From Heyndrickxia oleronia (GTDB taxonomy: Bacteria > Bacillota > Bacilli > Bacillales > Bacillaceae_C), in assembly GCF_017809215.1 (NCBI RefSeq), contig NZ_CP065424.1, positions 1,582,001 to 1,646,000 on the forward strand: 64,000 nucleotides of DNA, written 5' to 3'. The notes below the pieces were generated by a model. That model was not told the origin of the DNA, made no database searches, and worked only from the letters and a program-made list of their open reading frames with translations. This document shows, in pieces, positions 54,295 through 64,000 of the stretch; positions within the stretch are counted from its first letter, which is position 1, and every line of letters begins with the position of its first letter. Made by a program: the position numbers and the translations under genes.

Positions 54295-54373
54295 TCATGT
54301 CGACTAGTCTAAGAAATTAATATAAATACGTGCAATTGGCTTATTGCAGTTGAGCGATTATATGTCATCTCCT

Positions 54374-54449
54374 AGCGCCTAACCTTTCATGAGAAAAACT
54401 AGTAATCAATGAAAATTTTGATCCTCTCATCTAGTTAGATCAAGGCGCT
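54374..54449. other. long imperfect palindrome between nrnA and ytrI
   Basis: Outer arms AGCGCC (54374-54379) and GGCGCT (54444-54449) enclose AACTAG..CTAGTT and ATCA..TTGAT arms around AATGAAAATT. It lies between convergent genes. It has no clean T run on either side, so it may be a structured 3' end or a decayed repeat rather than an ordinary terminator. Confidence 0.4.
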
Positions 54450-54469
54450 TGACAATTTCTCGACGACCA

Positions 54470-54970
54470 TCAACTCAGTTTTATTTCGAGTTCAATACTT
54501 ATCGTAGAATAGAAAACGATGTTTTTTATCGTATATTTGTATGGACGATTGTTAAATTTATCAATTCTATTCTCGATTGTTTTATAAACTAAATCTTTAT
54601 TTTTGTAAGTGTTATATAAGTCCTTAGCGATAAGGGAGCTTAAGTCATCTTTAATCCTATTCTCGGCTTCCATAATACTTAAATGGTCAATTTTATATTT
54701 TTCATAGTTCTTAATTTTTACTTGAACTTTTTGTATAATTAAAAGCTCGGCGTTTTTCCGATTTAGTTCTTTATAGTCTTCTTGCCATATTTTTTTATCT
54801 TGTTCCAGATTATTGATAATTTCTGTTTGTGATTTGATTTTCTTAGCTTGTTTCTCTTGCAATACCCCAAACATAAACAGAAAGATAATCCAGCTTATAC
54901 ATCCTCCAATGACTACTCCAGCAATGAAACGCTGCCATGCAGGTCGACGATATAAAGGCGGAATTCTCAT
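54470..54970 (-). CDS. ytrI: sporulation membrane protein YtrI
   Basis: YtrI is a mother-cell (sigma-E) sporulation protein in B. subtilis. The start MRIPPLYRRPAWQRFIAGVV leads to one membrane helix (~15-37), then a coiled coil (KAKKIKSQTEIINNLEQDKK) and a soluble C-terminal domain. I chose ATG 54970, eight bases after AGGAG, over 54994. Its ATGA overlaps the ytrH stop. 166 residues. Confidence 0.9.
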   Translation of the reverse strand: MRIPPLYRRPAWQRFIAGVVIGGCISWIIFLFMFGVLQEKQAKKIKSQTEIINNLEQDKKIWQEDYKELNRKNAELLIIQKVQVKIKNYEKYKIDHLSIMEAENRIKDDLSSLIAKDLYNTYKNKDLVYKTIENRIDKFNNRPYKYTIKNIVFYSTISIELEIKLS

Positions 54971-55299
54971 TGACCATGCTCCTGTGTTAACCATGAAATA
55001 ATTAAAGAAGCCGTATTCGCTCCTCCCATCGCTGATAAGATGAGTAAAAATTGTTTAAATAGATCCTTTGTTTCTCCGTTTAAAAATCCTTTTTCAAAGC
55101 TATAAACTGTATCAAATGTACCCCCAATTGCAGCGATAATTGCCCAGATTCTTAGGCCTTTGGAAATTCTGGAAATCTCCCATAAGACCTGTTCACCAGT
55201 TATAAAAGCTGCAAGTCCACCTATTAAGGTGCCCCCTAACATCACCCCGAGTGCGATAAAAAAACTATTAAAAAATGCGGGGAAAAAAGCTTCATCCAT
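54967..55299 (-). CDS. ytrH: sporulation membrane protein YtrH
   Basis: YtrH is another sigma-E-dependent sporulation protein. Three hydrophobic segments are visible (FFNSFFIALGVMLGGTLIGG; LRIWAIIAAIGGTFDTV; FLLILSAMGGANTASLII). I chose ATG 55299 (MDEAFFPAFF), six bases after GGAGTGG; 110 residues. Translationally coupled to ytrI by the four-base overlap. Confidence 0.92.
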   Translation of the reverse strand: MDEAFFPAFFNSFFIALGVMLGGTLIGGLAAFITGEQVLWEISRISKGLRIWAIIAAIGGTFDTVYSFEKGFLNGETKDLFKQFLLILSAMGGANTASLIISWLTQEHGQ

Positions 55300-55598
55300 A
55301 TATATCCACTCCAACTACCATAAATTAGGTGAAGATTTTAGTGAATTCTTTTACAAGGATATTTCCGTATAGATTGTTGAATCAAAAAGTGTACATTAAT
55401 TTTAAAACTTACCAATTGTAAAGCTTGTAACTATAAATTCGACAAAGTTTAAGAATAGAGCCTGTTACAATATATATGGGACAACTTAGTTAGTTATGTA
55501 GAGAATTAATAAAAAAGATCAAATGGGAACATATTTTCTTTTTTGACCATAGCGATTTATAATAGATACAAAGAAGATCAATAAGGAGGGGACGATAG

Positions 55599-58500
55599 AT
55601 GTCATTTGTTCATTTACAAATTTCAACGGCATATAGTTTGTTATCAAGCACAGTCTCCATTCATAAATTAATTGAGAAGGCGAAAAAGCTAAACTACCAT
55701 GCATTAGCTATAACAGATAGAAATGTTTTATACGGTGTTGTGCCGTTTTATAAAGAATGTGTAAAAAATAATATAAAACCAATTATCGGATTAACGATTG
55801 ATGTGATAAGTGAAATCAATCAAGAGCAATCATACCCTCTAGTTCTATTGGCAAAAAACAAAAAAGGTTATGAAAATCTTTTGAAACTATCCAGTACTAT
55901 ACAAACAAAATCTAAACAAGGCATTCCATTAAAATGGTTAAGAGGTTATCGCTCTGGTTTATTTGCTTTTACTCCCGGGTTAAAGGGTGAAATTGAACAG
56001 TATCTTTTAAATGGAGATAATGAAGCTGCGAAAGAGGTTGCAGTAACTTTTAAAAATCTATTTGAAAAGGACTCTTTCTTTTTTTCTTTGCAGAATCATG
56101 GTCTACCAGAAGAAAAAAAGCTAATTGAACAGTTAATCGAGTTAGGATATAAATATGAGATAAAACAAATTGTCACTAATGATGTTCAATATATAGATAA
56201 AGAAGATGCCTTTAGTCATGAATGTTTAATGGCCATTCGTGAAAATCAAAAATTAAGTGATGATGAACGACCTAAGCTCATGTCTGAGGAATATTATTTA
56301 AAAGATAAAGAAAGTATCGCTGAGGATTTTGCAGCATATATAGATGCATTAGAAAATACCATTTTAGTAGCGGAAGCTTGTCATGTTCAAATAGAAATGA
56401 ACCGTAAGCTTCTTCCGAAATTCCCAGTACCTAATAATCAAACGGCTTCTAGTTTTTTACGAGATTTGTGTAGAAATGGTTTAAAAGAAAGGATAACAAA
56501 TCTAACAACCACATACATGGAGCGGTTAGACTACGAATTAGATATTATTGAGCGAATGGAATTTAGCGATTATTTTTTAATTGTTTGGGATTTTATGAAG
56601 TTTGCCAGGGATAACGGAATTTATACAGGACCAGGGCGGGGATCAGCGGCAGGCTCTCTCGTAGCCTACGTATTATATATAACGGATGTTGATCCTATTT
56701 CCTATGGATTACTGTTTGAGCGTTTTTTAAATCCTGAACGTGTCTCAATGCCTGATATTGATATTGATTTTCCAGATCATCGTCGTGATGAAGTTATCCA
56801 ATATGTAACAGAGAAATATGATAATCTCCATGTTGCACAAATTATTACATTTGGGACATTTGCAGCAAAAGCCGCTGCTAGAGATGTAGCGAGAACTTTT
56901 GGTTTCAATTCCAAGGAATTGGAACAGCTCTCAAGAATGATACCAACTAAACTTGGAATTACTTTGGAACAAGCTTATAAAGAATCAGAACGGCTGCAGA
57001 GTTTTGTAAAAGAATCAAATCTTCATAAGAAACTATTTGAAACAGCTCTAAAGTTGGAAGGAATACCTAGACATGTTTCAACACATGCGGCAGGGGTGGT
57101 CATCAGTAAGGAGCCACTAGTCAATTTAATTCCCATTCAAGAAGGACATGCAGGGGTATATTTAACGCAATATACTATGGATATACTAGAGGAGATTGGC
57201 CTCTTAAAAATGGATTTTCTAGGTCTCCGTAATTTATCTCTCATAGAAAGAATTCTAACTAATATCTCAAAAGGAACAAAGAAAGTAATCAATCTTTCTC
57301 ATATCCCATTGAATGATGAAAAAACCTTTCAATTATTAAGTAAAGGAGATACAACTGGGGTATTTCAACTTGAATCTGATGGAATGAGAAATGTATTAAA
57401 AAGGTTGAAACCAAACGAATTTGAGGATATCGTTGCTGTCAATGCATTATTTAGACCAGGACCAATGGAGAATATCCCAACTTATATTGATAGAAAACAT
57501 GGGAGAGAAAAAGTTTATTACCCTCATCCGGATTTAGAACCAATTTTAAAAAATACGTATGGTGTTATTGTATATCAAGAACAAATTATGCAAATTGCCT
57601 CAAAGATGGCTCGTTTTTCTTTAGGAGAAGCGGACTTATTAAGAAGAGCAGTAAGTAAGAAGAAAAGGGATGTTCTTGATCGAGAGAGAAAGCATTTTGT
57701 AACGGGTGCAATTAACAATGGATATGATCAAAGTACAGCTAATGAAATATATGATTTAATCGTTCGATTTGCTAATTATGGATTTAATAGAAGCCATGCA
57801 GTTGCATATAGTGTAATAGCCTATCAATTAGCCTATTTAAAGGCACATTACCCATTATATTTTTTGTCGGCATTATTAACCTCTGCAATTGGAAATGAGG
57901 ATAAAATTTCACAGTATATACGTGAGGCAAAACAAATGGGACTTACTATTCTCCCTCCTTCAATTAATAAAAGCTACTTTCCGTTTACAGTTGAGAAAGG
58001 AGCGATACGTTATAGTTTAGCTGCAATCAAAGGGATTGGAGTTGCCGGGTTAAAGGATATATTAGACGTTAGATCGTCCAAACCATTTAGTGATTTGTTC
58101 GATTTTTGTTTAAGGACAGTCTATAAATCCATTAATCGGAATGTACTAGAAGGATTAATTTTTGCTGGTGCGTTTGATGAGTTTAATCAAGATCGTGCAA
58201 CACTTTTAGCTAGTGTGGACGTGGCTATTCAGCATGCTGAGTTAGTCAAACCTGATGAAACTGAATTAGATTTATTTGTAGATGAAGAACTATTTCATAT
58301 AAAACCCAAATACCTAGAAGTTGAACCTATGAAATCAATTGAAAAGCTGAACTTTGAAAAGCAAGTTTTAGGTGTCTATTTATCCGACCATCCGATAGGC
58401 CCTTACAAAAATCTATTAGAGGAATTTTCAAATCTGACTATCGATAGGTGCCAAACTAGTCAGCGCAAAGTAGCAATGGGAGGCCTCATATTAAATGCGC

Positions 58501-58949
58501 GGACAATTAGGACAAAAAAAGGAGAATTGATGTGCTTTATAAGGTTTAGTGACCCAACTGGTGAAATGGAAGGGGTAATTTTCCCGAATATTTACCAACG
58601 ATATCGTGAACTTTGTAAAGAGGGACAAATTGTCTTGCTTAAAGGGAATTTAGAGGAACGTAATGGTGGAATACAATTAATTGTGCAAGAAATTGTTGAT
58701 ATTCATTGCTTAGAAGAAAGAAAGAAAAAATTATTTCTTCGAATCCCGCAATCATTTTCAACACATGAAAGTTTGCAAAAAATAAAAGCGATTATTCATG
58801 CTTTTAATGGGGAAACATCAGTCATACTTTTTTACGAAGAAAATGAACGAACGATTCAACTCCCGAAGAAAGAATCCGTTAATCCTACACAGGAATGTAT
58901 TGACCAGTTAAAAGGATTTTTAGGAGAGCAGAATGTCGTTTTACAATAA
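55599..58949 (+). CDS. dnaE: DNA polymerase III alpha subunit DnaE
   Basis: DnaE is the second replicative C-family polymerase of Bacillus; it extends primers before handing over to PolC and copies lesions. Domains: PHP (1-~200, with histidines partly lost as in Bacillus), palm with catalytic PDIDIDFPDHRRDEV and GRGSAAGSLVAY, fingers/thumb, helix-hairpin-helix (~800-850) and a C-terminal OB-fold (MGGLILNARTIRTKKGELM). Length 1116. AAGGAGGGG precedes the ATG. Confidence 0.97.
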   Translation: MSFVHLQISTAYSLLSSTVSIHKLIEKAKKLNYHALAITDRNVLYGVVPFYKECVKNNIKPIIGLTIDVISEINQEQSYPLVLLAKNKKGYENLLKLSSTIQTKSKQGIPLKWLRGYRSGLFAFTPGLKGEIEQYLLNGDNEAAKEVAVTFKNLFEKDSFFFSLQNHGLPEEKKLIEQLIELGYKYEIKQIVTNDVQYIDKEDAFSHECLMAIRENQKLSDDERPKLMSEEYYLKDKESIAEDFAAYIDALENTILVAEACHVQIEMNRKLLPKFPVPNNQTASSFLRDLCRNGLKERITNLTTTYMERLDYELDIIERMEFSDYFLIVWDFMKFARDNGIYTGPGRGSAAGSLVAYVLYITDVDPISYGLLFERFLNPERVSMPDIDIDFPDHRRDEVIQYVTEKYDNLHVAQIITFGTFAAKAAARDVARTFGFNSKELEQLSRMIPTKLGITLEQAYKESERLQSFVKESNLHKKLFETALKLEGIPRHVSTHAAGVVISKEPLVNLIPIQEGHAGVYLTQYTMDILEEIGLLKMDFLGLRNLSLIERILTNISKGTKKVINLSHIPLNDEKTFQLLSKGDTTGVFQLESDGMRNVLKRLKPNEFEDIVAVNALFRPGPMENIPTYIDRKHGREKVYYPHPDLEPILKNTYGVIVYQEQIMQIASKMARFSLGEADLLRRAVSKKKRDVLDRERKHFVTGAINNGYDQSTANEIYDLIVRFANYGFNRSHAVAYSVIAYQLAYLKAHYPLYFLSALLTSAIGNEDKISQYIREAKQMGLTILPPSINKSYFPFTVEKGAIRYSLAAIKGIGVAGLKDILDVRSSKPFSDLFDFCLRTVYKSINRNVLEGLIFAGAFDEFNQDRATLLASVDVAIQHAELVKPDETELDLFVDEELFHIKPKYLEVEPMKSIEKLNFEKQVLGVYLSDHPIGPYKNLLEEFSNLTIDRCQTSQRKVAMGGLILNARTIRTKKGELMCFIRFSDPTGEMEGVIFPNIYQRYRELCKEGQIVLLKGNLEERNGGIQLIVQEIVDIHCLEERKKKLFLRIPQSFSTHESLQKIKAIIHAFNGETSVILFYEENERTIQLPKKESVNPTQECIDQLKGFLGEQNVVLQ

Positions 58950-59000
58950 TAATATTTTTCACTGAAAAGAGAATTATGATATATTATGTAATAGACCAAT

Positions 59001-59013
59001 GTGGTCAGACCAC
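59001..59013. promoter_or_regulatory. FadR/GntR-type operator upstream of malic enzyme
   Basis: GTGGTC-A-GACCAC is a perfect 13-bp palindrome containing TGGTCNGACCA, typical of FadR-subfamily GntR operators. It lies just downstream of a candidate promoter (TTCACT, 18 bases, TATTAT near 58981) and 44 bases before the malic enzyme start, a position suited to repression. The only GntR gene in the window is two genes downstream. Confidence 0.75.
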
Positions 59014-59056
59014 CTAAATGAAAGTTTCGGAGGAAGAATAAAGGAGTGGAAGAACT

Positions 59057-60295
59057 TTGACTTTGCGAGAAGAAGCCCTACATATGCATAGGATAAACAA
59101 AGGAAAACTAGAGTCTAAATCTAAAGTTGTTGTAAAAAATGCAAAGGATTTAAGTTTAGCCTATTCACCAGGAGTAGCTGAACCTTGTAAAATGATATAT
59201 GACAAACCTGAAACTGTATATGAATATACAATGAAGGGGAATATGGTAGCTGTAGTTACTGATGGAACTGCTGTATTAGGATTAGGAAATATTGGACCGG
59301 AAGCTGCATTACCAGTAATGGAAGGAAAAGCAGTATTATTTAAGAGCTTTGCTGGTGTAGATGCTTTCCCAATATGTTTAAATACTACGGATGTTGATAA
59401 AATTGTTGAAACTGTAAAATTATTAGAACCTACATTTGGTGGAGTTAATTTAGAAGATATCGCTGCACCGAACTGCTTTGAAGTAGAGGAAAGATTAAAA
59501 AAAGAAACGAATATCCCAATTTTTCACGATGATCAGCATGGAACAGCTATTGTTACAGTTGCTGGTTTATTAAATGCATTGAAATTAGTTGGCAAAAAAA
59601 TAAGTGAAATTAAGGTAGTCGCAAGTGGAGCAGGTGCTGCTGGAATTGCAATTATTCGACTACTTCACCACTACGGTGTTCGTGATATTATTATGTGTGA
59701 TTCAAAAGGTGCAATATTTGAAGGTCGTTCATATGGAATGAATCGCATTAAATCAGAGGTTGCCAAATATACGAACCGTGATCGATTGGAAGGAACCTTA
59801 GCTGATGTTATTCAAGGTGCAGATGTATTTATTGGTGTATCTGTAGCTGGGGCATTAACAAAAGAAATGGTTGAAACAATGAATAAAGATTCAATTATTT
59901 TCGCAATGGCTAATCCTGATCCTGAGATTATGCCTGATTTAGCGAAGGCAGCGGGGGCAAAAGTAATAGGTACTGGACGTTCGGATTTTCCTAACCAAGT
60001 GAATAATGTTTTGGCGTTTCCTGGGATCTTCCGAGGTGCTTTAGACGTTCGTGCTACACATATTAATGAAAAAATGAAACAAGCTGCAGTTGAAGCAATT
60101 GCAAATCTTATTGATGAAAAAGAGCTTGATGCAGATTATGTGATTCCTAGACCATTTGATTCACGAGTTGCCCCAGCTGTAGCAGCTGCTGTTGCGAAAG
60201 CTGCGATGGAAACAGGTGTTGCACGTATAAAAGTGGACCCAGAGGAAGTGAGAGCAAGAACAGAAAAGCTTGCTGTAATCGGTAAAGGTGAGTGA
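59057..60295 (+). CDS. ytsJ: NAD(P)-dependent malic enzyme YtsJ
   Basis: Malic enzyme decarboxylates malate to pyruvate; YtsJ of B. subtilis prefers NADP and so makes NADPH for lipid synthesis. Malic domain: SPGVAEPCKMI, FHDDQHGTAIV; Rossmann motif VASGAGAAGIAI. Length 412. Start TTG 59057 with AAAGGAG upstream. It heads the ytsJ-gntR-accD-accA run, and the GntR-type operator stands just upstream. Confidence 0.95.
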   Translation: MTLREEALHMHRINKGKLESKSKVVVKNAKDLSLAYSPGVAEPCKMIYDKPETVYEYTMKGNMVAVVTDGTAVLGLGNIGPEAALPVMEGKAVLFKSFAGVDAFPICLNTTDVDKIVETVKLLEPTFGGVNLEDIAAPNCFEVEERLKKETNIPIFHDDQHGTAIVTVAGLLNALKLVGKKISEIKVVASGAGAAGIAIIRLLHHYGVRDIIMCDSKGAIFEGRSYGMNRIKSEVAKYTNRDRLEGTLADVIQGADVFIGVSVAGALTKEMVETMNKDSIIFAMANPDPEIMPDLAKAAGAKVIGTGRSDFPNQVNNVLAFPGIFRGALDVRATHINEKMKQAAVEAIANLIDEKELDADYVIPRPFDSRVAPAVAAAVAKAAMETGVARIKVDPEEVRARTEKLAVIGKGE

Positions 60296-60303
60296 TTTAT
60301 TAA

Positions 60304-60921
60304 GTGGAGAAACAAACAAGTAAAACAAAGGCTTATCTTGAGATTGTTAATCAAATTCGTCAAATGATTCATGATGACGGACTTGTATCTGGGGATAAGC
60401 TTCCCTCTGAACGTGAATTATCAGAGCGTCTCAATATCGGACGATCATCTGTGAGAGAAGGATTGAGAGCTCTAGAGTTACTTGGTTTAATTGAAACACG
60501 TAGAGGGGAAGGAACATTTCTTCGCGATTTTGCAGACCATTATTTAGTTGAATTATTAAGTACCTTTATTTTACAGGATGAAAAAGTAAAAAATGATGTT
60601 TTTGTTACTAAAGAATTATTGGAAAAAGGTGCAATTAGACTTATTATTCAACAAAAGGATAAAGATTCAATTTTCTTATTAAAGACCAAAATGGAACAAG
60701 GAGTCTACTTATTAGAAGATGATTTCTTTTTTGAGTTAGTTCAACTTACAAATATACGCTTATTACTTAAAATTTGGTTATTAATAAAAGAATATGCATC
60801 ACAATTAAATGTTTCTAGAGAAATAAACAATATAGAACCATATAAAAAGCTCATTAATGCTATATTGGATGAAGACTTACTTTTATCACTCCACTTATAT
60901 GAACAAATAAGAAAATTGTAA
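60304..60921 (+). CDS. FadR/GntR-family transcriptional regulator
   Basis: An N-terminal GntR winged helix (GDKLPSERELSERLNIGRSSVREGLRALELLGLIETRRGEG) is followed by a helical C-terminal domain shorter than a full FCD domain (205 residues in all); the metal-binding His/Asp pattern of FCD is not obvious. The start is GTG 60304, nine bases after the ytsJ stop. It lies between malic enzyme and accD, so it probably controls NADPH and malonyl-CoA supply; the ligand, perhaps an acyl-CoA or organic acid, is unknown. Its likely operator is at 59001-59013. Confidence 0.85.
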   Translation: MEKQTSKTKAYLEIVNQIRQMIHDDGLVSGDKLPSERELSERLNIGRSSVREGLRALELLGLIETRRGEGTFLRDFADHYLVELLSTFILQDEKVKNDVFVTKELLEKGAIRLIIQQKDKDSIFLLKTKMEQGVYLLEDDFFFELVQLTNIRLLLKIWLLIKEYASQLNVSREINNIEPYKKLINAILDEDLLLSLHLYEQIRKL

Positions 60922-60945
60922 AAGAGCGACAAGGAGGATTATCTT

Positions 60946-61815
60946 TTGCTTAAAGACTTTTTTTCGAAACCAAAGAAAAGAAAATATGCAACCATTCCGT
61001 CAGAGGCTGCTAAACACGATGTTCCTGAAGGAATAATGTCAAAATGTCCTAACTGTCGGAAGATTTTATATACAAAGGAATTGCAGAAAAACTTAAAAGT
61101 ATGTATGCATTGTGGTTATCATCATCCGATGAATGCGTATGAACGTGTGGAAAGCTTTATTGATGAGGGGACTTTTAAAGAATTCGATCGACATCTACAA
61201 TCCGAAAACCCTTTAAACTTTCCTGATTATCTAGAAAAACTGAAAAAAGATCAACAAAAAACAAAAATGAATGAAGCTGTTTTAACGGGTAGCGGAAATG
61301 TAAATGACATACCAATAATCCTTGCAATAATGGATTCAACTTTCCGAATGGGAAGTATGGGATCAGTAGTAGGGGAAAAAATAACGAGAGCCATAGAAGA
61401 AGCGGATAAACAGGGAGTTCCTTTTGTTATTTTTACCGCTTCTGGTGGAGCCAGAATGCAAGAAGCTGTTCTTTCATTAATGCAAATGGCAAAAACAAGT
61501 GCAGCACTAAAGAAATTTAGTGATAATGGTGGATTAGCTTTATCAATTATGACTCATCCTACCACTGGTGGGGTTTCAGCAAGTTTTGCTTCCTTAGGTG
61601 ACTATAATTTTGCTGAACCAGGTGCATTAATTGGATTTGCTGGCCGAAGAATAATTGAACAAACGGTACGCGAGGAATTACCAGAGGACTTCCAAACGGC
61701 GGAGTACTTATTAAAGCATGGACAGTTAGATGCAATTATTGATCGATTAGAGTTAAAAGATACCATTACAAATGTTCTTGAAATTCATAAGCAAGCAGGT
61801 GAAATAACATGGTAA
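60946..61815 (+). CDS. accD: acetyl-CoA carboxylase carboxyltransferase beta subunit
   Basis: AccD and AccA transfer CO2 from biotin to acetyl-CoA, making malonyl-CoA for fatty acid synthesis. The N-terminal zinc ribbon is complete (CPNCRK..CMHCGY), and the crotonase-like core shows [11 protein letters not shown] and [13 protein letters not shown]. Length 289. Start TTG 60946 after AAGGAGG. Overlaps accA by seven bases. Confidence 0.96.
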   Translation: MLKDFFSKPKKRKYATIPSEAAKHDVPEGIMSKCPNCRKILYTKELQKNLKVCMHCGYHHPMNAYERVESFIDEGTFKEFDRHLQSENPLNFPDYLEKLKKDQQKTKMNEAVLTGSGNVNDIPIILAIMDSTFRMGSMGSVVGEKITRAIEEADKQGVPFVIFTASGGARMQEAVLSLMQMAKTSAALKKFSDNGGLALSIMTHPTTGGVSASFASLGDYNFAEPGALIGFAGRRIIEQTVREELPEDFQTAEYLLKHGQLDAIIDRLELKDTITNVLEIHKQAGEITW

Positions 61816-62786
61816 ATGAGCTTGAATTCGAGAAGCCGTTACTGGAGCTACAGAAAAAAATTGCAGAACTTAAAAAGCTTACAAAAGACTCAGATGTTGA
61901 TTTATCAGCAGAAATTAACAAGCTAGAGGCAAGACTTGTAAAAGTGGAAGCTGATATTTATGAAAACATGAAGCCTTGGGATCGTGTACAGATTGCTAGA
62001 TTTCCAAGTAGACCGACTACCCTTGATTATATTCCACATCTTTTTACTGACTTTTTTGAGTTACATGGGGATCGTGTATTCGGAGACGATGAAGCGATTA
62101 TTGGTGGAATAGCTAAATATAAAGGACTGCCTGTTACAGTAATCGGACAGCAACGAGGCAGAGATACGAAGGAAAACATACGGAGAAATTTTGGTATGCC
62201 TCATCCAGAAGGGTATCGTAAAGCTTTAAGATTAATGAAGCAAGCGGATAAATTCAATCGACCTATTATTAGTTTTATTGATACTAAAGGTGCATTTCCT
62301 GGAAAAGCTGCTGAAGAAAGAGGTATTTCCGAATCAATTGCGAAAAATCTTTTTGAAATGGCTGGCTTAAGAGTACCTGTTATTTGTATTGTTATTGGAG
62401 AAGGAGCAAGTGGTGGTGCGTTAGGTATAGGTGTTGGCAATCATATTCATGTTCTTGAAAATTCTTGGTTTTCCGTCATTGCTCCTGAGTCTGCTGCAAC
62501 AATACTCTGGAAGGATGCAAGTCAAGCCAAACGTGCTGCGGAAATTATGAAAATTACTGCCCCTGACCTTAAACAATTGGGCGTTATCGATGAAGTAATC
62601 CCTGAGGTAAAAGGTGGAGCACATAAGGACATTGCATCTCAAGCAGAAGCAATTGATAAAGTGTTAGCAAAATCGTTAAAGGATTTAGTAGGTTTATCAT
62701 CTGAAGTTCTTATTGAACAGCGCTATAATAAATATCGTGTTATTGGTGAATTTACAGAATTAAAGGATTATGTTAGTAGTAAATAA
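61809..62786 (+). CDS. accA: acetyl-CoA carboxylase carboxyltransferase alpha subunit
   Basis: AccA completes the carboxyltransferase. An N-terminal coiled coil ([20 protein letters not shown]) precedes the core with [46 protein letters not shown] and [12 protein letters not shown]. Length 325. The ATG lies inside the end of accD (AAC-ATGG-TAA), so translation is coupled. A strong terminator follows. Confidence 0.96.
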   Translation: MVNELEFEKPLLELQKKIAELKKLTKDSDVDLSAEINKLEARLVKVEADIYENMKPWDRVQIARFPSRPTTLDYIPHLFTDFFELHGDRVFGDDEAIIGGIAKYKGLPVTVIGQQRGRDTKENIRRNFGMPHPEGYRKALRLMKQADKFNRPIISFIDTKGAFPGKAAEERGISESIAKNLFEMAGLRVPVICIVIGEGASGGALGIGVGNHIHVLENSWFSVIAPESAATILWKDASQAKRAAEIMKITAPDLKQLGVIDEVIPEVKGGAHKDIASQAEAIDKVLAKSLKDLVGLSSEVLIEQRYNKYRVIGEFTELKDYVSSK

Positions 62787-62798
62787 TAGATAATTAGA

Positions 62799-62838
62799 AA
62801 TGTAAGCAATCGTTGAACCGATTGCTTACATTATTTTT
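62799..62838 (+). terminator. terminator after accA
   Basis: Perfect 14-bp stem AATGTAAGCAATCG / CGATTGCTTACATT, then ATTTTT. Confidence 0.93.
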
Positions 62839-62867
62839 ATCCAAAGTTTTAGCTGTCCTTCCACAGG

Positions 62868-62950
62868 TGAAATGAAACGTGTAGCGGTTTTCAATTGATG
62901 TTTTTAGTTAAAATTTTACTTTAATAGCAACAATGTTTGGGAAAAGAGCC
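62868..62950 (+). repeat. right-half copy of the MITE-like repeat before pfkA
   Basis: Aligns with the intact element from GAAATGAAACGTGTAGCGG through AGTTAAAATTTTACTT and ATAGCAACAATGTTTG to GAAAAGAGCC. The left half is missing. It lies in the pfkA upstream region. Confidence 0.78.
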
Positions 62951-62971
62951 TTTTCATAAAAAAATTTTTTA

Positions 62972-62985
62972 TGATAACGTTTTCT
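62972..62985 (+). promoter_or_regulatory. weak cre-like motif upstream of pfkA
   Basis: TGATAACGTTTTCT differs from the cre consensus only at the last position. It lies 130 bases before pfkA. Whether CcpA binds is uncertain. Confidence 0.4.
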
Positions 62986-63039
62986 CGTCTTCTAAAAGTT
63001 TGAGAACAAGAATATAAAGTGGTATTTTAGAAATATTAA

Positions 63040-64000
<961 letters not shown>

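Overview
The window is chromosomal DNA of a low-GC, endospore-forming Bacillaceae, not Bacillus subtilis itself. Support comes from the gene content and order (aroA-ccpA, acuCBA/acsA, tyrS, rpsD, dgcP, ytsP, refZ, ezrA, nifZ-thiI, sspA, ytcI, nadK2, sppA, yteJ-ytfI-ytfJ, tpx, ytxK, ackA, moaB, ytkL, ytoI, ytpI, nrnA, ytrI/ytrH, dnaE, ytsJ, accDA, pfkA), which follows the B. subtilis 2.9-3.0 Mb region almost gene for gene. Spore genes (sspA with a sigma-G-type promoter, ytfJ, ytrH/ytrI) confirm a spore former.

Layout. 1-12.9 kb: shikimate entry (aroA), the carbon catabolite regulator ccpA, a signal peptidase, the divergent acuCBA / acsA acetate-activation locus, a class A penicillin-binding protein and tyrS behind a T-box leader. 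12.9-27.3 kb: an accessory block between tyrS and rpsD, which are adjacent in B. subtilis. Its left part (12.9-21.1 kb) is a defective prophage: ImmA/repressor/Cro switch with palindromic operators, DnaD-like and DnaC-like replication proteins, XtrA, ArpU, then a jump straight to a tail-tip protein, a tRNA-like structured RNA, a BhlA-type holin, a broken second holin and a LysM amidase. Integrase, terminase, head and tail genes are absent. Its right part carries a DedA-PAP2 fusion, a frameshifted membrane gene, a low-complexity protein, a Nudix hydrolase and an SOS-type Y-family polymerase operon with two LexA boxes and a dead yolD copy. 27.3-64 kb: rpsD with its leader, then core Bacillus genes to pfkA, which runs off the window.

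Functional themes. Many core genes concern acetate, acetyl-CoA and overflow metabolism: AcsA and its acetylation control (AcuA/AcuC), YtcI, AckA with a cre-like site, CcpA, malic enzyme, acetyl-CoA carboxylase and phosphofructokinase. A FadR/GntR-type regulator lies between malic enzyme and accD, and a 13-bp palindrome typical of that regulator family lies just upstream of the malic enzyme gene, suggesting a self-regulated ytsJ-gntR-accDA unit. NifZ-ThiI supply tRNA thiolation, EzrA and RefZ act in division, and DgcP makes c-di-GMP.

Most interesting non-coding signals: (1) a dispersed ~190-bp MITE-like repeat with terminal inverted repeats GGCT..AGCC, one intact copy having a perfect 8-bp target duplication at the pepQ stop codon, with shorter copies elsewhere including two in the prophage; (2) a ~120-nt prophage RNA with tRNA-Leu-like D-arm, T-arm and acceptor stem but a long pseudoknot instead of an anticodon arm; (3) the GntR operator; (4) a repressor operator set; (5) three 11-bp-phased repeats downstream of arpU. 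I saw no rRNA gene, no canonical tRNA and no CRISPR array.
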